DNA from: an uncultured bacterium
GTDB lineage: Bacteria; Bacteroidota; Ignavibacteria; Kapaibacteriales; UBA4661
Length of the DNA: 64,000 bases
Direction: 5' to 3'
NCBI GenBank assembly: GCA_937899715.1
Contig: CALCNX010000124.1
Location: 1 to 64,000 of the forward strand
Position numbers and translations under genes: made by a program
Notes under the pieces: generated by a model
The model's input: the letters and a program-made list of their open reading frames with translations, nothing else
What the model was told of the DNA's origin: nothing
The model's database searches: none
Part shown: one piece after another, positions 1 through 9,200 of the stretch
Layout: every line of letters begins with the position of its first letter
How positions within the stretch are numbered: the first letter of the stretch is position 1

Positions 1-20
1 TCGGGGTTATTCAACCCCGA
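1..20. terminator. Hairpin at the left edge, possible terminator
   Basis: TCGGGGTT and AACCCCGA form a perfect 8-bp stem around a 4-base loop (ATTC). No T-run follows on the plus strand, and the other side lies outside the window, so its direction cannot be decided. It could end the gene to the left of the window. Confidence 0.4.
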
Positions 21-158
21 TTGTACACCTTTCCAACTAAATCCAAGTAGAACCAAATTTTTTATATATCGCCTTCCCTGCAATTATTTCCCCTTATTAT
101 CGTCACATCAGACAGTGAGAAAGTAACACTAAAAAGAATTGTATAATCTGTGGAGATT

Positions 159-1529
159 ATGGGTACTATCGAAAACAAAGCTACACAAACACCGCCAATA
201 CAAGCGCCTTTCACGAAGGCTCCAACCACGCCGCAACACACCAACCGAAAATCGGATAAAGGATACGCCAAAGTGAGAAGTATTCTTTCCGACGGCCACG
301 TAGAAATCGTTACCGACATACATTCACTAGAGCGTGCACGAACACCACGCTGGCTTGGTACGACCTCGCTTGCGATTGTGAGTATTCTGGCTGTGCTGGT
401 TTTACTTCTTATTTTTGTACCATGGCGGCAAAATATTACCGGTAGCGGGAAAGTAACATCGTTCGTGCCGGGTGTACGCCCGCAAACAATTGATGCTCAG
501 ATAACGGGGCGTATTATGCGCTGGTTTGTCAATGAAGGAATGGCGGTGAAAGCGGGAGATACCATTGCCATTCTTCAGGACTTAAACGTCAATTTTATGG
601 ATGCGGACTTCATGGAAAAAATTGAGCGCGTTCGCCAGAAAACTGTCGGAGCGCAAAATATGGCTCTTGAAACGGCGCGTCAGAGAACGATTCAAGCCGA
701 ACAGCGCGAACTGGCTGCCAGAGCAGCACTGGAAAATACAAAAATTGAAATACAAACCTCCCGCATCCGCTACAAACGTGCGGAAGAGCTTACCAAAGAG
801 GGTCTAGCTTCGCAACGTGAAATGGAAACAGCGCTTCTGAATCTTCAGAAGACACAAGCAGATTCTATTCGTTCGGAAACATTTTTGGAGTCTGCACGGC
901 GTGATGTAGAAGCAGCAAAGAACGAGGAAAACCGAGTTTTACAGCAGGCGGATGCAACGATCGCCGAGGTTGAACTCCGTGTAGCCAATGCCCGCCAGCG
1001 TGGTGGTGCAAGTGTCATTACAGCACCCGTGGACGGCTATGTAGTGCGTATTGCGGCGGTGGGAGCAGGACAGACCGTCAAAGATGGCGAAATGCTCGCT
1101 ATGCTTGTGCCTACTGCCGGGGAATTGGATCAGGCAGTGGAGGCATTTATTAGTAGCCGTGATGCCGCAATTGTGGATGTTGGTCGCCCAGTGCGGTTAC
1201 AATTCTCCGGCTTTCCTGCATTTGTTTTTAATCCGGGATGGGATAATTTTACCGTGAACACCTTCGGCGGTCGTGTTGCGGTTGTGGATGCAGTTGACGA
1301 CGGAAATGGTTACTATCGTGTGCTGATTGTACCAGACTCGACACAAAAGCAAGGGAAGTGGCCATCTTCGCAATACCTTCGCCAAGGTACACCCGCAAAT
1401 TCATGGATTCTACTCAATGAAGTACCAATCGGTTTCGAGATTTGGCGACAGCTCAACGGGTTCCCACCTGTTCTACCACACAAGATGAATGCCCCGAATA
1501 AGGCGGACAACGATGGAAAGAAAAAGTAG
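159..1529 (+). CDS. HlyD-family periplasmic adaptor (membrane fusion) protein
   Basis: Inner-membrane-anchored adaptor that would link an export pump to an outer-membrane channel. A cytoplasmic N-terminus is followed by one membrane segment (about residues 67-88), a first biotinyl-lipoyl half motif (about 112-142, with NEGMAVKAGDT), a long Ala/Glu/Arg-rich coiled coil (about 150-275), the second lipoyl half (ITAPVDGYV, about 287-320) and a beta-barrel region with a charged tail. A TolC-like gene follows 51 bp downstream, so this is part of a type I-like export system; the ABC pump is presumably left of the window. I chose the ATG at 159; an in-frame GTG at 150 adds three residues. The substrate is unknown. 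Confidence 0.88.
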   Translation: MGTIENKATQTPPIQAPFTKAPTTPQHTNRKSDKGYAKVRSILSDGHVEIVTDIHSLERARTPRWLGTTSLAIVSILAVLVLLLIFVPWRQNITGSGKVTSFVPGVRPQTIDAQITGRIMRWFVNEGMAVKAGDTIAILQDLNVNFMDADFMEKIERVRQKTVGAQNMALETARQRTIQAEQRELAARAALENTKIEIQTSRIRYKRAEELTKEGLASQREMETALLNLQKTQADSIRSETFLESARRDVEAAKNEENRVLQQADATIAEVELRVANARQRGGASVITAPVDGYVVRIAAVGAGQTVKDGEMLAMLVPTAGELDQAVEAFISSRDAAIVDVGRPVRLQFSGFPAFVFNPGWDNFTVNTFGGRVAVVDAVDDGNGYYRVLIVPDSTQKQGKWPSSQYLRQGTPANSWILLNEVPIGFEIWRQLNGFPPVLPHKMNAPNKADNDGKKK

Positions 1530-1580
1530 AATCGTTTATATCATTTCCAACACCAACAATACGAATTAATTGCCGACACT

Positions 1581-2993
1581 ATGCTCAAACACGCCCTTCG
1601 CTTTTGTATTCTCTTCTCCTTCGGCAGCCTCTTTGCGGTCTATTCGGTACGTGCGCAGCAAACTGACACTTTAAGTTTGAAGCAATTTCTCCAAAGTATT
1701 CTTGCCGCGCACCCAGCGTTGAAGTCGGCAGCATTGGAGCGCAATATTGCCGATGCCGAACTCCAGAGTGCTCTGGGCGGATTCGACCCCGCGCTGCGCA
1801 GCCAATACGAGCTTAAATACGAGGGCTGGCAAAGTACACCAGACCGTATTAACCATTTTTCTGTCGGTGTCGAAATGCCGCTTAATACGCTCTTCGGTCC
1901 CAAAATCATCGCTGGTTTTGACCGCGCTATCGGCTCCAGCATTAATCCTGAAGAACGTACACCACTCACAGGACAGGGCATAGTGGGAGTCTCGCTTCCG
2001 CTTTGGTCTGGTGTCCAGACCGACCGCCGCCGAACAAATCTCAGCAAAGCACAGCTACGCCCGTTTCTTGCTAGTGCTAATCAACGTTTTGAACAGAACA
2101 ATCTGCTTCGCGCTGCCGCCCTCCAGTATTGGAATTGGGCAGAGGCGGTGGAACAACTGCGCATTACAGAAAATGTGTTCGCTCTGGCTGTGCAGCGTGC
2201 AGCGTTTATTTCCGTACGTGCGCGGCGTGGTGAAGTTGCGCCGCTTGATAGCGTTGAGGCTCTGCAAGAAGTAGAGCGGCGGCGTGGTGAGGTCTTTCGG
2301 ACACGACGCACGGTTGAGCAAGCCAATATAGACGCTTCAGTGTACTTTTGGACGGACGCTGGTATCCCCCGTGCATTGAAGCAATCACCTCATAGGCTTC
2401 CGAATTTACCTACAATGGATTCACTCCAAATTCGTGCCGACCGCGACCAAGCTATGGCACTGCGCCCCGAACTACAACGACTAGAATTCACCCAACAAAG
2501 CACATCACTTGATTTGAGTCTTGCCCGCGAAAGCCAAAAACCCGTAGTTGAAGCTAAGACGCAATGGCTGTATTATCCGGGAAGTAGTAATAATGATAAC
2601 CTCAAAGTCGGGCTAGATTTCTCCATGCCGTTATTTTTTCGTACGGCATCGGCACAAGCGGAGCTTTTTACGATTTCACTGGAACGTAATCGTCTCCAAA
2701 TTGCCCAAACCTCGCGCTTTATCAATGCCGAAATTGATAATACCATTTCAGCATTTCAACGTGCGGTTGAGCGCTTGGATGCCGCCGAAAAAGAAACCGC
2801 TTTTGCGAATCAAATGGAAGAAGGCGAGCGGAAACGCTTTTTGGCAGGCGAAACATCACTTCTTATTGTCAACCTTCGTGAACGGGCGGCTGCCGAAGCC
2901 CGCGTTCGCATGGTCTCCGCCCGCGCTGATTGCCTTCGTGCTTGGGTACTTTATGTATGGTCAATCGGTACTATTGCTCAATTAGCAGAGTAA
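1581..2993 (+). CDS. TolC-family outer membrane efflux protein
   Basis: Outer-membrane channel partner of the adjacent HlyD-type adaptor. The first 26 residues form a signal peptide (hydrophobic core, cleavage near VRAQQ). The mature part has two similar halves rich in long Gln/Ala/Glu/Arg helices, as in the OEP/TolC fold (for example LSLKQFLQSILAAHPALKSA at the start of the first helical hairpin). At 470 residues the length is usual for the family. It is very probably co-transcribed with the gene upstream. I see no clear terminator after it. Confidence 0.87.
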   Translation: MLKHALRFCILFSFGSLFAVYSVRAQQTDTLSLKQFLQSILAAHPALKSAALERNIADAELQSALGGFDPALRSQYELKYEGWQSTPDRINHFSVGVEMPLNTLFGPKIIAGFDRAIGSSINPEERTPLTGQGIVGVSLPLWSGVQTDRRRTNLSKAQLRPFLASANQRFEQNNLLRAAALQYWNWAEAVEQLRITENVFALAVQRAAFISVRARRGEVAPLDSVEALQEVERRRGEVFRTRRTVEQANIDASVYFWTDAGIPRALKQSPHRLPNLPTMDSLQIRADRDQAMALRPELQRLEFTQQSTSLDLSLARESQKPVVEAKTQWLYYPGSSNNDNLKVGLDFSMPLFFRTASAQAELFTISLERNRLQIAQTSRFINAEIDNTISAFQRAVERLDAAEKETAFANQMEEGERKRFLAGETSLLIVNLRERAAAEARVRMVSARADCLRAWVLYVWSIGTIAQLAE

Positions 2994-3250
2994 AAAAACA
3001 GACTCTTGCCCAGTATGACTTTTGGTCATGAAAAAAACATACTTTTTGCTACTTTCACACGACGAAAATTTTTGCGAAATTAGTCGCAACTAACGGTGTA
3101 GTCAGAATACAAAAAAAACATCCGGCGCAACCGATAGTATTTTTAACACGCTTGGTACTCGCACACAATCGCAAACAGGAATGCGGCATACAGCCGCCCG
3201 TGGGTCAGATATATTTTGTTCTTACGAGTTTTTAGCAGGACATAACAATT

Positions 3251-6200
3251 ATGAAAACTATACTTTCTCCTCTCGAATCTGCCGATCACGCCGGTCGATT
3301 AGTTTTTACACCATCTGTAGTACAAAGAGTATTTTCTCTAAAGAGTCTTTGCCTTATCGTGATACTATTTTGGGGAATTACTTCCTTACGTCCTCACAGG
3401 CTTCAAGCACAGGCGGTAGGCAAAATGAGTGGGACGCTGACGCTGCCATCCACCGTCGCCACGCTTACCGGAACATTGATTGGTGTGCCGATTAGGGTCG
3501 TAAGCTCTGATAGTACAATTATTCTCTCAACCTCGACAACCCTTGGTGGCACTTTCTCCCTCAGCAATATTACGATCGGAACGTATCAAGTAATTCCTGC
3601 AATCAATGGCGGGATGTTTTTTCCTAGCACTACGACAATAACGATTTCAACAGAGAATATTGCTCAAGCAAATTTTAGTTTTATACCACCTTTGCCTGTC
3701 ATCACAGGACAGATTCTTTCGGCTGAGACTGGCAAACCATTCCCTTTTGCACAAGTAAATATCGTAAGCGGTCAGGCACAATTTAATCTCTTTCTTGATG
3801 CAGATAGCCGTTTTCGTGTTGCTGTCGCCACAACTGGAAATTATGTAGTGACCCCTACAACGTCAACCCTGCGCGTCGGACACATTTTTACACCAACACA
3901 AGTAAGCGCATCTGTCGATACCAATGGAAACGTCTCAAATTCTCCTGCTACTTTTGTTGCTTTTGTTCCACAATATCGTTTGCGCGGCATCATACGGAGC
4001 CTGCCGAGCGATCCCTTGACAGGAACTGCGCTTATTCGAGTGCAAACGCTTTCCACAAGCGGCGTTGTAATTGGTATTCAGATAACAACGGCAATTGTGA
4101 GCGCTTCGGGCGGAGAATTTGTGCTATCTGTAACAAGTGGAACGTATAGTATCACGACATCATTTGACTCACCCTTCCCTTCTTTCTATACCATCGCACC
4201 GAGCAACCGTATTGTGAACATCAATGATGCCAATACGGAAGTGGAGGATGTAGTAATTACAAATCGACGTTACCTTATTCAAGGGCGAATAGTTAGCACA
4301 ACCAGCACGGCACGTGTTCCCGTACCATCTGTACCAATACGTCTTGAGCAATTTAACACCAACCTTACTATTACAAGCGCCACCACTGACAATCAAGGGA
4401 ATTTCATGTTGCGATTAGAAGCGGCTCGGTTTACCGCCATTTCGCTACGCCTTATTGTAACATTGCCCGGCTATACCCTGCGCTATAATAGCGGGGTAAG
4501 CAATAACGAACTTGTCCTCAATGGACTGCGTGATGATGTGGTGTTGGGCGAGATTATTGCAGTACCCCCGCCCCCACCCGAATATCCAGTAACAGGACGT
4601 GTTCTGTACCCTAATCGTTTTCCTGTTCAGGCTCCCATTATTGCTATTGTGACCAATGCTAATTCAACTGCAGTCATAACGCAAGAAATCCCCATTACAC
4701 TAGGCGCTGATGGCAGGTACAGTATTCCCAGTATTACCTCCGGTGTTTTTCGCATTTCGCTCCGCTCTACCAATTTAGTTTTTACTCCATCCTTGATTGA
4801 AGTATTTATGCCGCGTGATGCGGCAGCAGAATTTAATTTTCAAGCAACACTCGCGCCAATTCTTGTTTCGGGACGTGTTCAGACACTCTTAGACCTCCCA
4901 GTTCCTGGCGTTACCATGCGGGTCGGCGGCGCAGCGAATGGTGTTAGCACAATAACAGATGCGAACGGTCGATATTCTATGGCAGTTGGTGGTCAGTACC
5001 CCGATAGCCGTTGGCTTATCTTCCCTTCATTGGAAGGAACTGCGTTTTCGCCTCCCTCAAGACTGGTTGTCACAAACGTCAATACGCCCGTGCTGAATAA
5101 TATGGACTTCCGAGCCACATCTACTTCGAATACACTTCCCCTGTCAACAGTGAGCGGCAAAGTTATTGTCTTTGCCGATGATGGAAGCGAGCTTGGTCTG
5201 GGAAGAGTAATTCTTAGTGATGGTACGCGGAGCGCTCAAACAGATGGCAATGGGAACTATACGTTGTCCAATATGCCAAATGGTTCTTACCGCATTACCC
5301 CCATTCTTGAAGGGTATGCGTTCACACCAGAAACACTGACGGCAAGTATTCTTGGTGGTAATAGCACTCGCAATCAAAACTTTGTTGCTCGCCTCAAGCG
5401 CGATGCTGCCAATCGTCCACCATTTATTCAGACACGTCTCAACGATATTCCCGTCATAGCCGCAGCGACGACTCCTTTGCCACTCGCCTCAGTCTTTGCA
5501 GACCCGAATAATGACACACTGCTTCTGACAACCACAGTCGAAGACCCAACACTTCTGCGTACACGAATTCGCAACAACACGCTCCTTATTGATGCTCTCT
5601 CTGAAGGAAATACAATGGTAAGCATTACCGCAAATGATAATCGTGGCGGTACAACAACTGCATCATTTCGAGTTACGGTGAGCCGTCCCTTTGCTACACC
5701 GACACAGTTTCTGCGTGCAAAAGGAAATTTCAACACCAATATCAATGCTGCTATCGTGATTGAGACACAGACCACGTTAGCTGCTTTTGCAGGGCTACCT
5801 CCTGCTAATAATGCTGACAAAAATCCTTCCCTTACAGCATTCAGTGGTGAGCTAGGTGCATTCAATGAAAACTGTGATTGCGTTGGTTCTATTGTTTGGA
5901 CGGGCAATAATGCAGTATTACCAGTTTGGGGAGAAGATAAAGAAAATGATATACCGGGTATGAAGCCCTCTGCACCAATTCATATTCGATATATTGATAA
6001 CATTGAACGTAGTTCACGACGGATGAAAGCAATTTATATTTATAACGTTCAACCCGGACTTTGGCCTATTGACCAAGCTATCATTACCAGCATTCCCGCT
6101 CTCGAAGATGATCCGTGCAAACCGACACAAAACTATACTGTTGCTACACGTATTGAGACTAATTATTTTGATGCTCGTATCATTCCAAATCCCGTTGCGA

Positions 6201-6439
6201 ATAGAGGACTGATTACTTATACATTGCCAAGTGCGGGGCTGGTGGATGTAGAAGTATGTAATATGCTGGGGCAGCGTGTCGCAACGTTGGCATCTGGCTA
6301 TCAGCCGTCAGGTGTGCAGCGTTTGGATTTCGATATAGAGAGCCTGCCAACGGGAATGTACGTTTGCCGTATCCAAAGCAGTGACGGTGCGCTTGCAAAC
6401 CGTAATATCTCGACGGTTCGTCTTTCGGTTATGCGGTAG
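3251..6439 (+). CDS. Large secreted protein with carboxypeptidase-regulatory-like repeats and a type IX sorting domain
   Basis: Predicted cell-surface or secreted protein of 1062 residues. The N-terminus carries a long n-region, then a hydrophobic core ending near LQAQA (about residues 51-55), read as a signal peptide. The body contains several beta-sandwich repeats of the carboxypeptidase regulatory type (motifs such as DGNGNYTLSNMPNGSYRITP and DANGRYSM, each about 90-110 residues) and an Ig/cadherin-like segment with a DNRGGTTTASFRVTV strand near residues 790-820. The last 80 residues (IIPNPVANRGLITYTLP, then MLGQRVATLASG and LPTGMYVCRIQS) match the type IX secretion C-terminal sorting domain (Por type A). 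No enzymatic domain is visible. It is likely exported by the PorU/PorV system encoded nearby. Confidence 0.8.
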   Translation: MKTILSPLESADHAGRLVFTPSVVQRVFSLKSLCLIVILFWGITSLRPHRLQAQAVGKMSGTLTLPSTVATLTGTLIGVPIRVVSSDSTIILSTSTTLGGTFSLSNITIGTYQVIPAINGGMFFPSTTTITISTENIAQANFSFIPPLPVITGQILSAETGKPFPFAQVNIVSGQAQFNLFLDADSRFRVAVATTGNYVVTPTTSTLRVGHIFTPTQVSASVDTNGNVSNSPATFVAFVPQYRLRGIIRSLPSDPLTGTALIRVQTLSTSGVVIGIQITTAIVSASGGEFVLSVTSGTYSITTSFDSPFPSFYTIAPSNRIVNINDANTEVEDVVITNRRYLIQGRIVSTTSTARVPVPSVPIRLEQFNTNLTITSATTDNQGNFMLRLEAARFTAISLRLIVTLPGYTLRYNSGVSNNELVLNGLRDDVVLGEIIAVPPPPPEYPVTGRVLYPNRFPVQAPIIAIVTNANSTAVITQEIPITLGADGRYSIPSITSGVFRISLRSTNLVFTPSLIEVFMPRDAAAEFNFQATLAPILVSGRVQTLLDLPVPGVTMRVGGAANGVSTITDANGRYSMAVGGQYPDSRWLIFPSLEGTAFSPPSRLVVTNVNTPVLNNMDFRATSTSNTLPLSTVSGKVIVFADDGSELGLGRVILSDGTRSAQTDGNGNYTLSNMPNGSYRITPILEGYAFTPETLTASILGGNSTRNQNFVARLKRDAANRPPFIQTRLNDIPVIAAATTPLPLASVFADPNNDTLLLTTTVEDPTLLRTRIRNNTLLIDALSEGNTMVSITANDNRGGTTTASFRVTVSRPFATPTQFLRAKGNFNTNINAAIVIETQTTLAAFAGLPPANNADKNPSLTAFSGELGAFNENCDCVGSIVWTGNNAVLPVWGEDKENDIPGMKPSAPIHIRYIDNIERSSRRMKAIYIYNVQPGLWPIDQAIITSIPALEDDPCKPTQNYTVATRIETNYFDARIIPNPVANRGLITYTLPSAGLVDVEVCNMLGQRVATLASGYQPSGVQRLDFDIESLPTGMYVCRIQSSDGALANRNISTVRLSVMR

Positions 6440-6765
6440 AAATTGGGCACTAAAGCGAATTCCTTAGATGGAATATAACACACAAAAGCAAAGTGAGTAA
6501 TATGGTGTTACTAGTGCCATAAATCACTTACCTATCAACGTCATCTTCTATCTGATGCAGCCCTAGCAACCGAATCTCGATTTAAGTCTAAAGATATTGC
6601 ATTGGGACGCTGCAATATCTGGCCTTCACAGAAGTATATCAAAAACCTTTGCACAAACTGTAAATACCTTTTCTATCTTCAAAGAACAGGTTAGCAACTT
6701 TTTAGTGCTTATTAAAAAACTCAAAAAGTGTTAAAAAAGCAGTCAATACCCGCATATTGAGGGAT
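6440..6765. other. Gene-free stretch after the type IX cargo gene
   Basis: I see no credible gene. One perfect 10-bp inverted repeat, AGATATTGCA (6592-6601) and TGCAATATCT (6611-6620) with a 9-base loop, could be a transcript-end hairpin for the preceding gene, but no T-run follows it. The rest shows no recognisable motif. Confidence 0.4.
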
Positions 6766-7551
6766 ATGAATACCACTTCTTCTCCCAGACGAGAGTATTA
6801 CTCGATGGAATATATTTGGAAGCGTTGATACAATCCAAATCTTCAACGGGGACAGGTCGCAAATGTATAGCCAGCGCATCATTGTCAATGTTATAGTATA
6901 TTATGCTCTATGAAGGAGGTTGATGGCGCTCATTGCCGAATGAGAATCTACCCTGACAGATATTTCTATTACTGGTTTCGTTGCTGGCGCAAGAACGGAG
7001 CGCTGAAGGATATTCGTCAGCATCTCTGGGGGTGAAGGTACGGGAAGAATTGGGACGCAATGACACGGACAGCGTCGGCATCATCAACACACAGACGGTT
7101 AAAACAACCGCATTGCTCATCAAAACTCTGGACACGATAGAGCAAAAATCAAAGGGTGGAAATGCGGTATTGTTACCAATACACAAGGATTATTGGTTGG
7201 AGTGGTCATCATATCTGCTCAATCAGTGAAAATGCTTGCGGCTTCTTGGTGCTTCGCCACCTACACCAATGCTACAATTCTGTTACATCGTCTAGGTGCG
7301 ATATACAGGATTCAAAGCAACCCTAACCCTCATAGCAATCGTATTGTCGCCCTGGCAGATAATCTTGGAGTTTGTTCCACGACCAATTTCAGATTTGTTT
7401 CGGTCAGGTGGTGGGTAGCAAAGAGAACCTTTGCTCGGTGGTCTTCTGTAGACGCTTGGCGAAAGGTTATGAGCAATTCCCTGTTTTGCAACAAGCACTC
7501 GTCGAACTTGCTATAGATCGCCTTCTGCCCAGGAAATTAGCTAGAAAATGA
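6766..7551 (+). pseudogene. Decayed IS5-type transposase
   Basis: No single frame is open, but fragments in shifting frames reconstruct a compact IS5-family transposase in order. An N-terminal segment (LEALIQSKSSTGTGRK near 6806-6864) is followed by WRSLPNE (near 6923) and YYWFRCWRKNGALKDIRQ (from about 6967). Next come a first-aspartate-like region NDTDSVGIINTQTVKTT (7050-7110), then WWVAKRTFARWSS (about 7410-7448) and, in another frame, RRLAKGYEQFPVLQQALVEL ending at TGA 7549-7551. Several frameshifts and in-frame stops (for example the TGA at 7033) show it is dead. It lies 100 bp from an intact but different IS. Confidence 0.75.
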
Positions 7552-7650
7552 GTTTTCAATCAACCTCTGAAATTGATGACATTGGATTTTACACTACTGC
7601 TTAAACTTGTAAGCTTTATATATGATTTGGATTTTCCTGCTATTAATATC

Positions 7651-9100
7651 GTCGTCCCTGAAAAACCTCAAGGAGCAAGGAAATGTCTGTGTTTGGTATC
7701 CAAAAGTATGGTCAAAAATACACAGAAAAGTGTAGATTTGTCTAAAAACCTTGCAAAATCATTCGGCAACAAGAGCAGGAAAGTGCCATGAAACCATCCT
7801 CACCTCCGACGAACCGTCAAGACCTTTTTCTTCCTCGCTTGGAAGATATGCTGAACCCGCATCACCACCTCTTTGCGCTGGCATCAGCGATTCGGTGGGT
7901 CGAATTGGAAACGCGGCTGCTCGAACTCTACTCCGATGAAGGTCGCCCGGCAAAGCCCATTCGCTTGATGGCTTCGTTGCTCATTCTCAAAGAACTGCAT
8001 AATCTTTCGGATGAAGAAACGATTGCCCAGTGGCAAGAAAATGCGTATTGGCAATACTTTTCAGGCGAGGATACCTTCCAATGGCGTGTTCCCTGCGACC
8101 CGTCGGAGATGACGTATTTCCGTCGCCGGATTGGTGAAGTAGGCGTGGAGCGCATCTTTCAGGCAAGCATCACACTTCATGGTGCGGCAGCACAGGAAGA
8201 AGAAGTTGTCGCCGATACAACAGTTCAAGAAAAGAACATCACCTTTCCGACCGATAGCAAACTGGCAATCAAGGTTATTGAAACCACACGACGGATCGCC
8301 AAGAGGGAAGGAATTTCTCTTCGCCAAAGCTATGTGCGTGTTTTGAGGCGTGAACGCTGGAAACTACGGTATCATCAGCATCCGAAACGTGCCAAAGAAG
8401 CCCGTGCGGCAGCGCGAAAAATCAAGACCATTGCCGGGCGGCTCACCCGAGAAGTACGTCGAAAGCTCTCGCCGGAGGCAGCAGAGGTTCATCAGCCAAT
8501 GCTGGAGCGGTGTGAAAAGGTTCTCACGCAGAAAAAGACCGACAAGGACAAAATCTACTCTCTGCACGAGCCGCACGTGGCGTGTCATGCCAAAGGTAAA
8601 GACCGTGTGCGGTATGAATTTGGTTCCAAGGTTGCGATTCTGATCACCAAAACCAAAGGCATCATCACGGGTGTACAGAATTTCTCGAAGAACATCTACG
8701 ACGGCAAGACCCTTGCGCCCTTGCTTGCGCAGAGCGAGCGATTGCTAGGCAGAAGACCGAAGAACGTGATTGTTGATGAAGGCTACCGTGGTGCGACGCA
8801 CTGTGGCACAAGCGCCATTATCCGACCGCATCAACTCCGCGCCAAGCCTGAAACCGCCCGAAAGCAAGGGGTGAGTAAACGTCGAGCAAAACAGTGCTTC
8901 AACCGACGAGCTGCGATTGAACCACGCATTGGACATTTGAAAAGTGATTTTCGCCTTAACAGAAACTTCCTCAAAGGTATTGAGGGAGACCCTATCAATG
9001 CCATGATGGCAGCGACAGCAAGCAATTTCCGAATATTCATTCAGGAGATACTTTCGTTCCTATTCCTTCGATTCTCTTTTTAGACTTTTTCAGGAACGAC
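7651..9100 (+). mobile_element. Intact insertion sequence, IS5-like
   Basis: The element is about 1450 bp. The left end GTCGTCCCTGAAAAA (7651-7665) and the reverse complement of the right end GTCGTTCCTGAAAAA (9086-9100) are inverted repeats matching at 14 of 15 bases. TAATAT occurs at 7644-7649, one base outside the left repeat, and at 9101-9106, directly outside the right repeat; this looks like a target duplication. It contains a single transposase gene with an uninterrupted frame, so it may still be active. Confidence 0.8.
7788..9083 (+). CDS. IS5-family transposase with InsH-like N-terminus and DDE domain
   Basis: Catalyses cut-and-paste movement of the surrounding IS. The N-terminal DUF772/InsH-like domain (about residues 15-130, with KPIRLMASLLILKEL and PSEMTYFRRRIGE) is followed by a DDE nuclease domain. 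The likely catalytic residues are D143 (VVADTTVQ), D330 (NVIVDEGYRG) and E378 (RRAAIEPRIGHLKSDFRL). A basic insertion of about 130 residues sits between the first and second aspartates. At 431 residues it is full length. The start is supported by an AGGA seven bases upstream. It ends 17 bp inside the right inverted repeat. Confidence 0.9.
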   Translation: MKPSSPPTNRQDLFLPRLEDMLNPHHHLFALASAIRWVELETRLLELYSDEGRPAKPIRLMASLLILKELHNLSDEETIAQWQENAYWQYFSGEDTFQWRVPCDPSEMTYFRRRIGEVGVERIFQASITLHGAAAQEEEVVADTTVQEKNITFPTDSKLAIKVIETTRRIAKREGISLRQSYVRVLRRERWKLRYHQHPKRAKEARAAARKIKTIAGRLTREVRRKLSPEAAEVHQPMLERCEKVLTQKKTDKDKIYSLHEPHVACHAKGKDRVRYEFGSKVAILITKTKGIITGVQNFSKNIYDGKTLAPLLAQSERLLGRRPKNVIVDEGYRGATHCGTSAIIRPHQLRAKPETARKQGVSKRRAKQCFNRRAAIEPRIGHLKSDFRLNRNFLKGIEGDPINAMMAATASNFRIFIQEILSFLFLRFSF

Positions 9101-9150
9101 TAATATAAATTATTCAACCTAAACTCATGGCTCTGCGCAAAAACGACAGA

Positions 9151-9184
9151 AGCCGTATAGGAAATATATCCTGTACGGCTTTTT
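9151..9184. terminator. Hairpin terminator between the IS and porV
   Basis: AGCCGTA (9151-9157) pairs with TACGGCT (9174-9180), extended by inner AGGA/TCCT pairs, and is followed by a T-run on the plus strand. It lies 17 bp past the stop of the minus-strand porV gene, where the minus strand has an A-run before the stem. It can serve as a two-sided terminator for converging transcripts. Confidence 0.75.
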
Positions 9185-9200
9185 CATTACAGCGGGTTAT

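Noticed and set aside
7573..7791. Open frame of 72 codons between the two IS elements
   Set aside because: It crosses the left inverted repeat of the intact IS and reads as low-complexity translation; no family resemblance.
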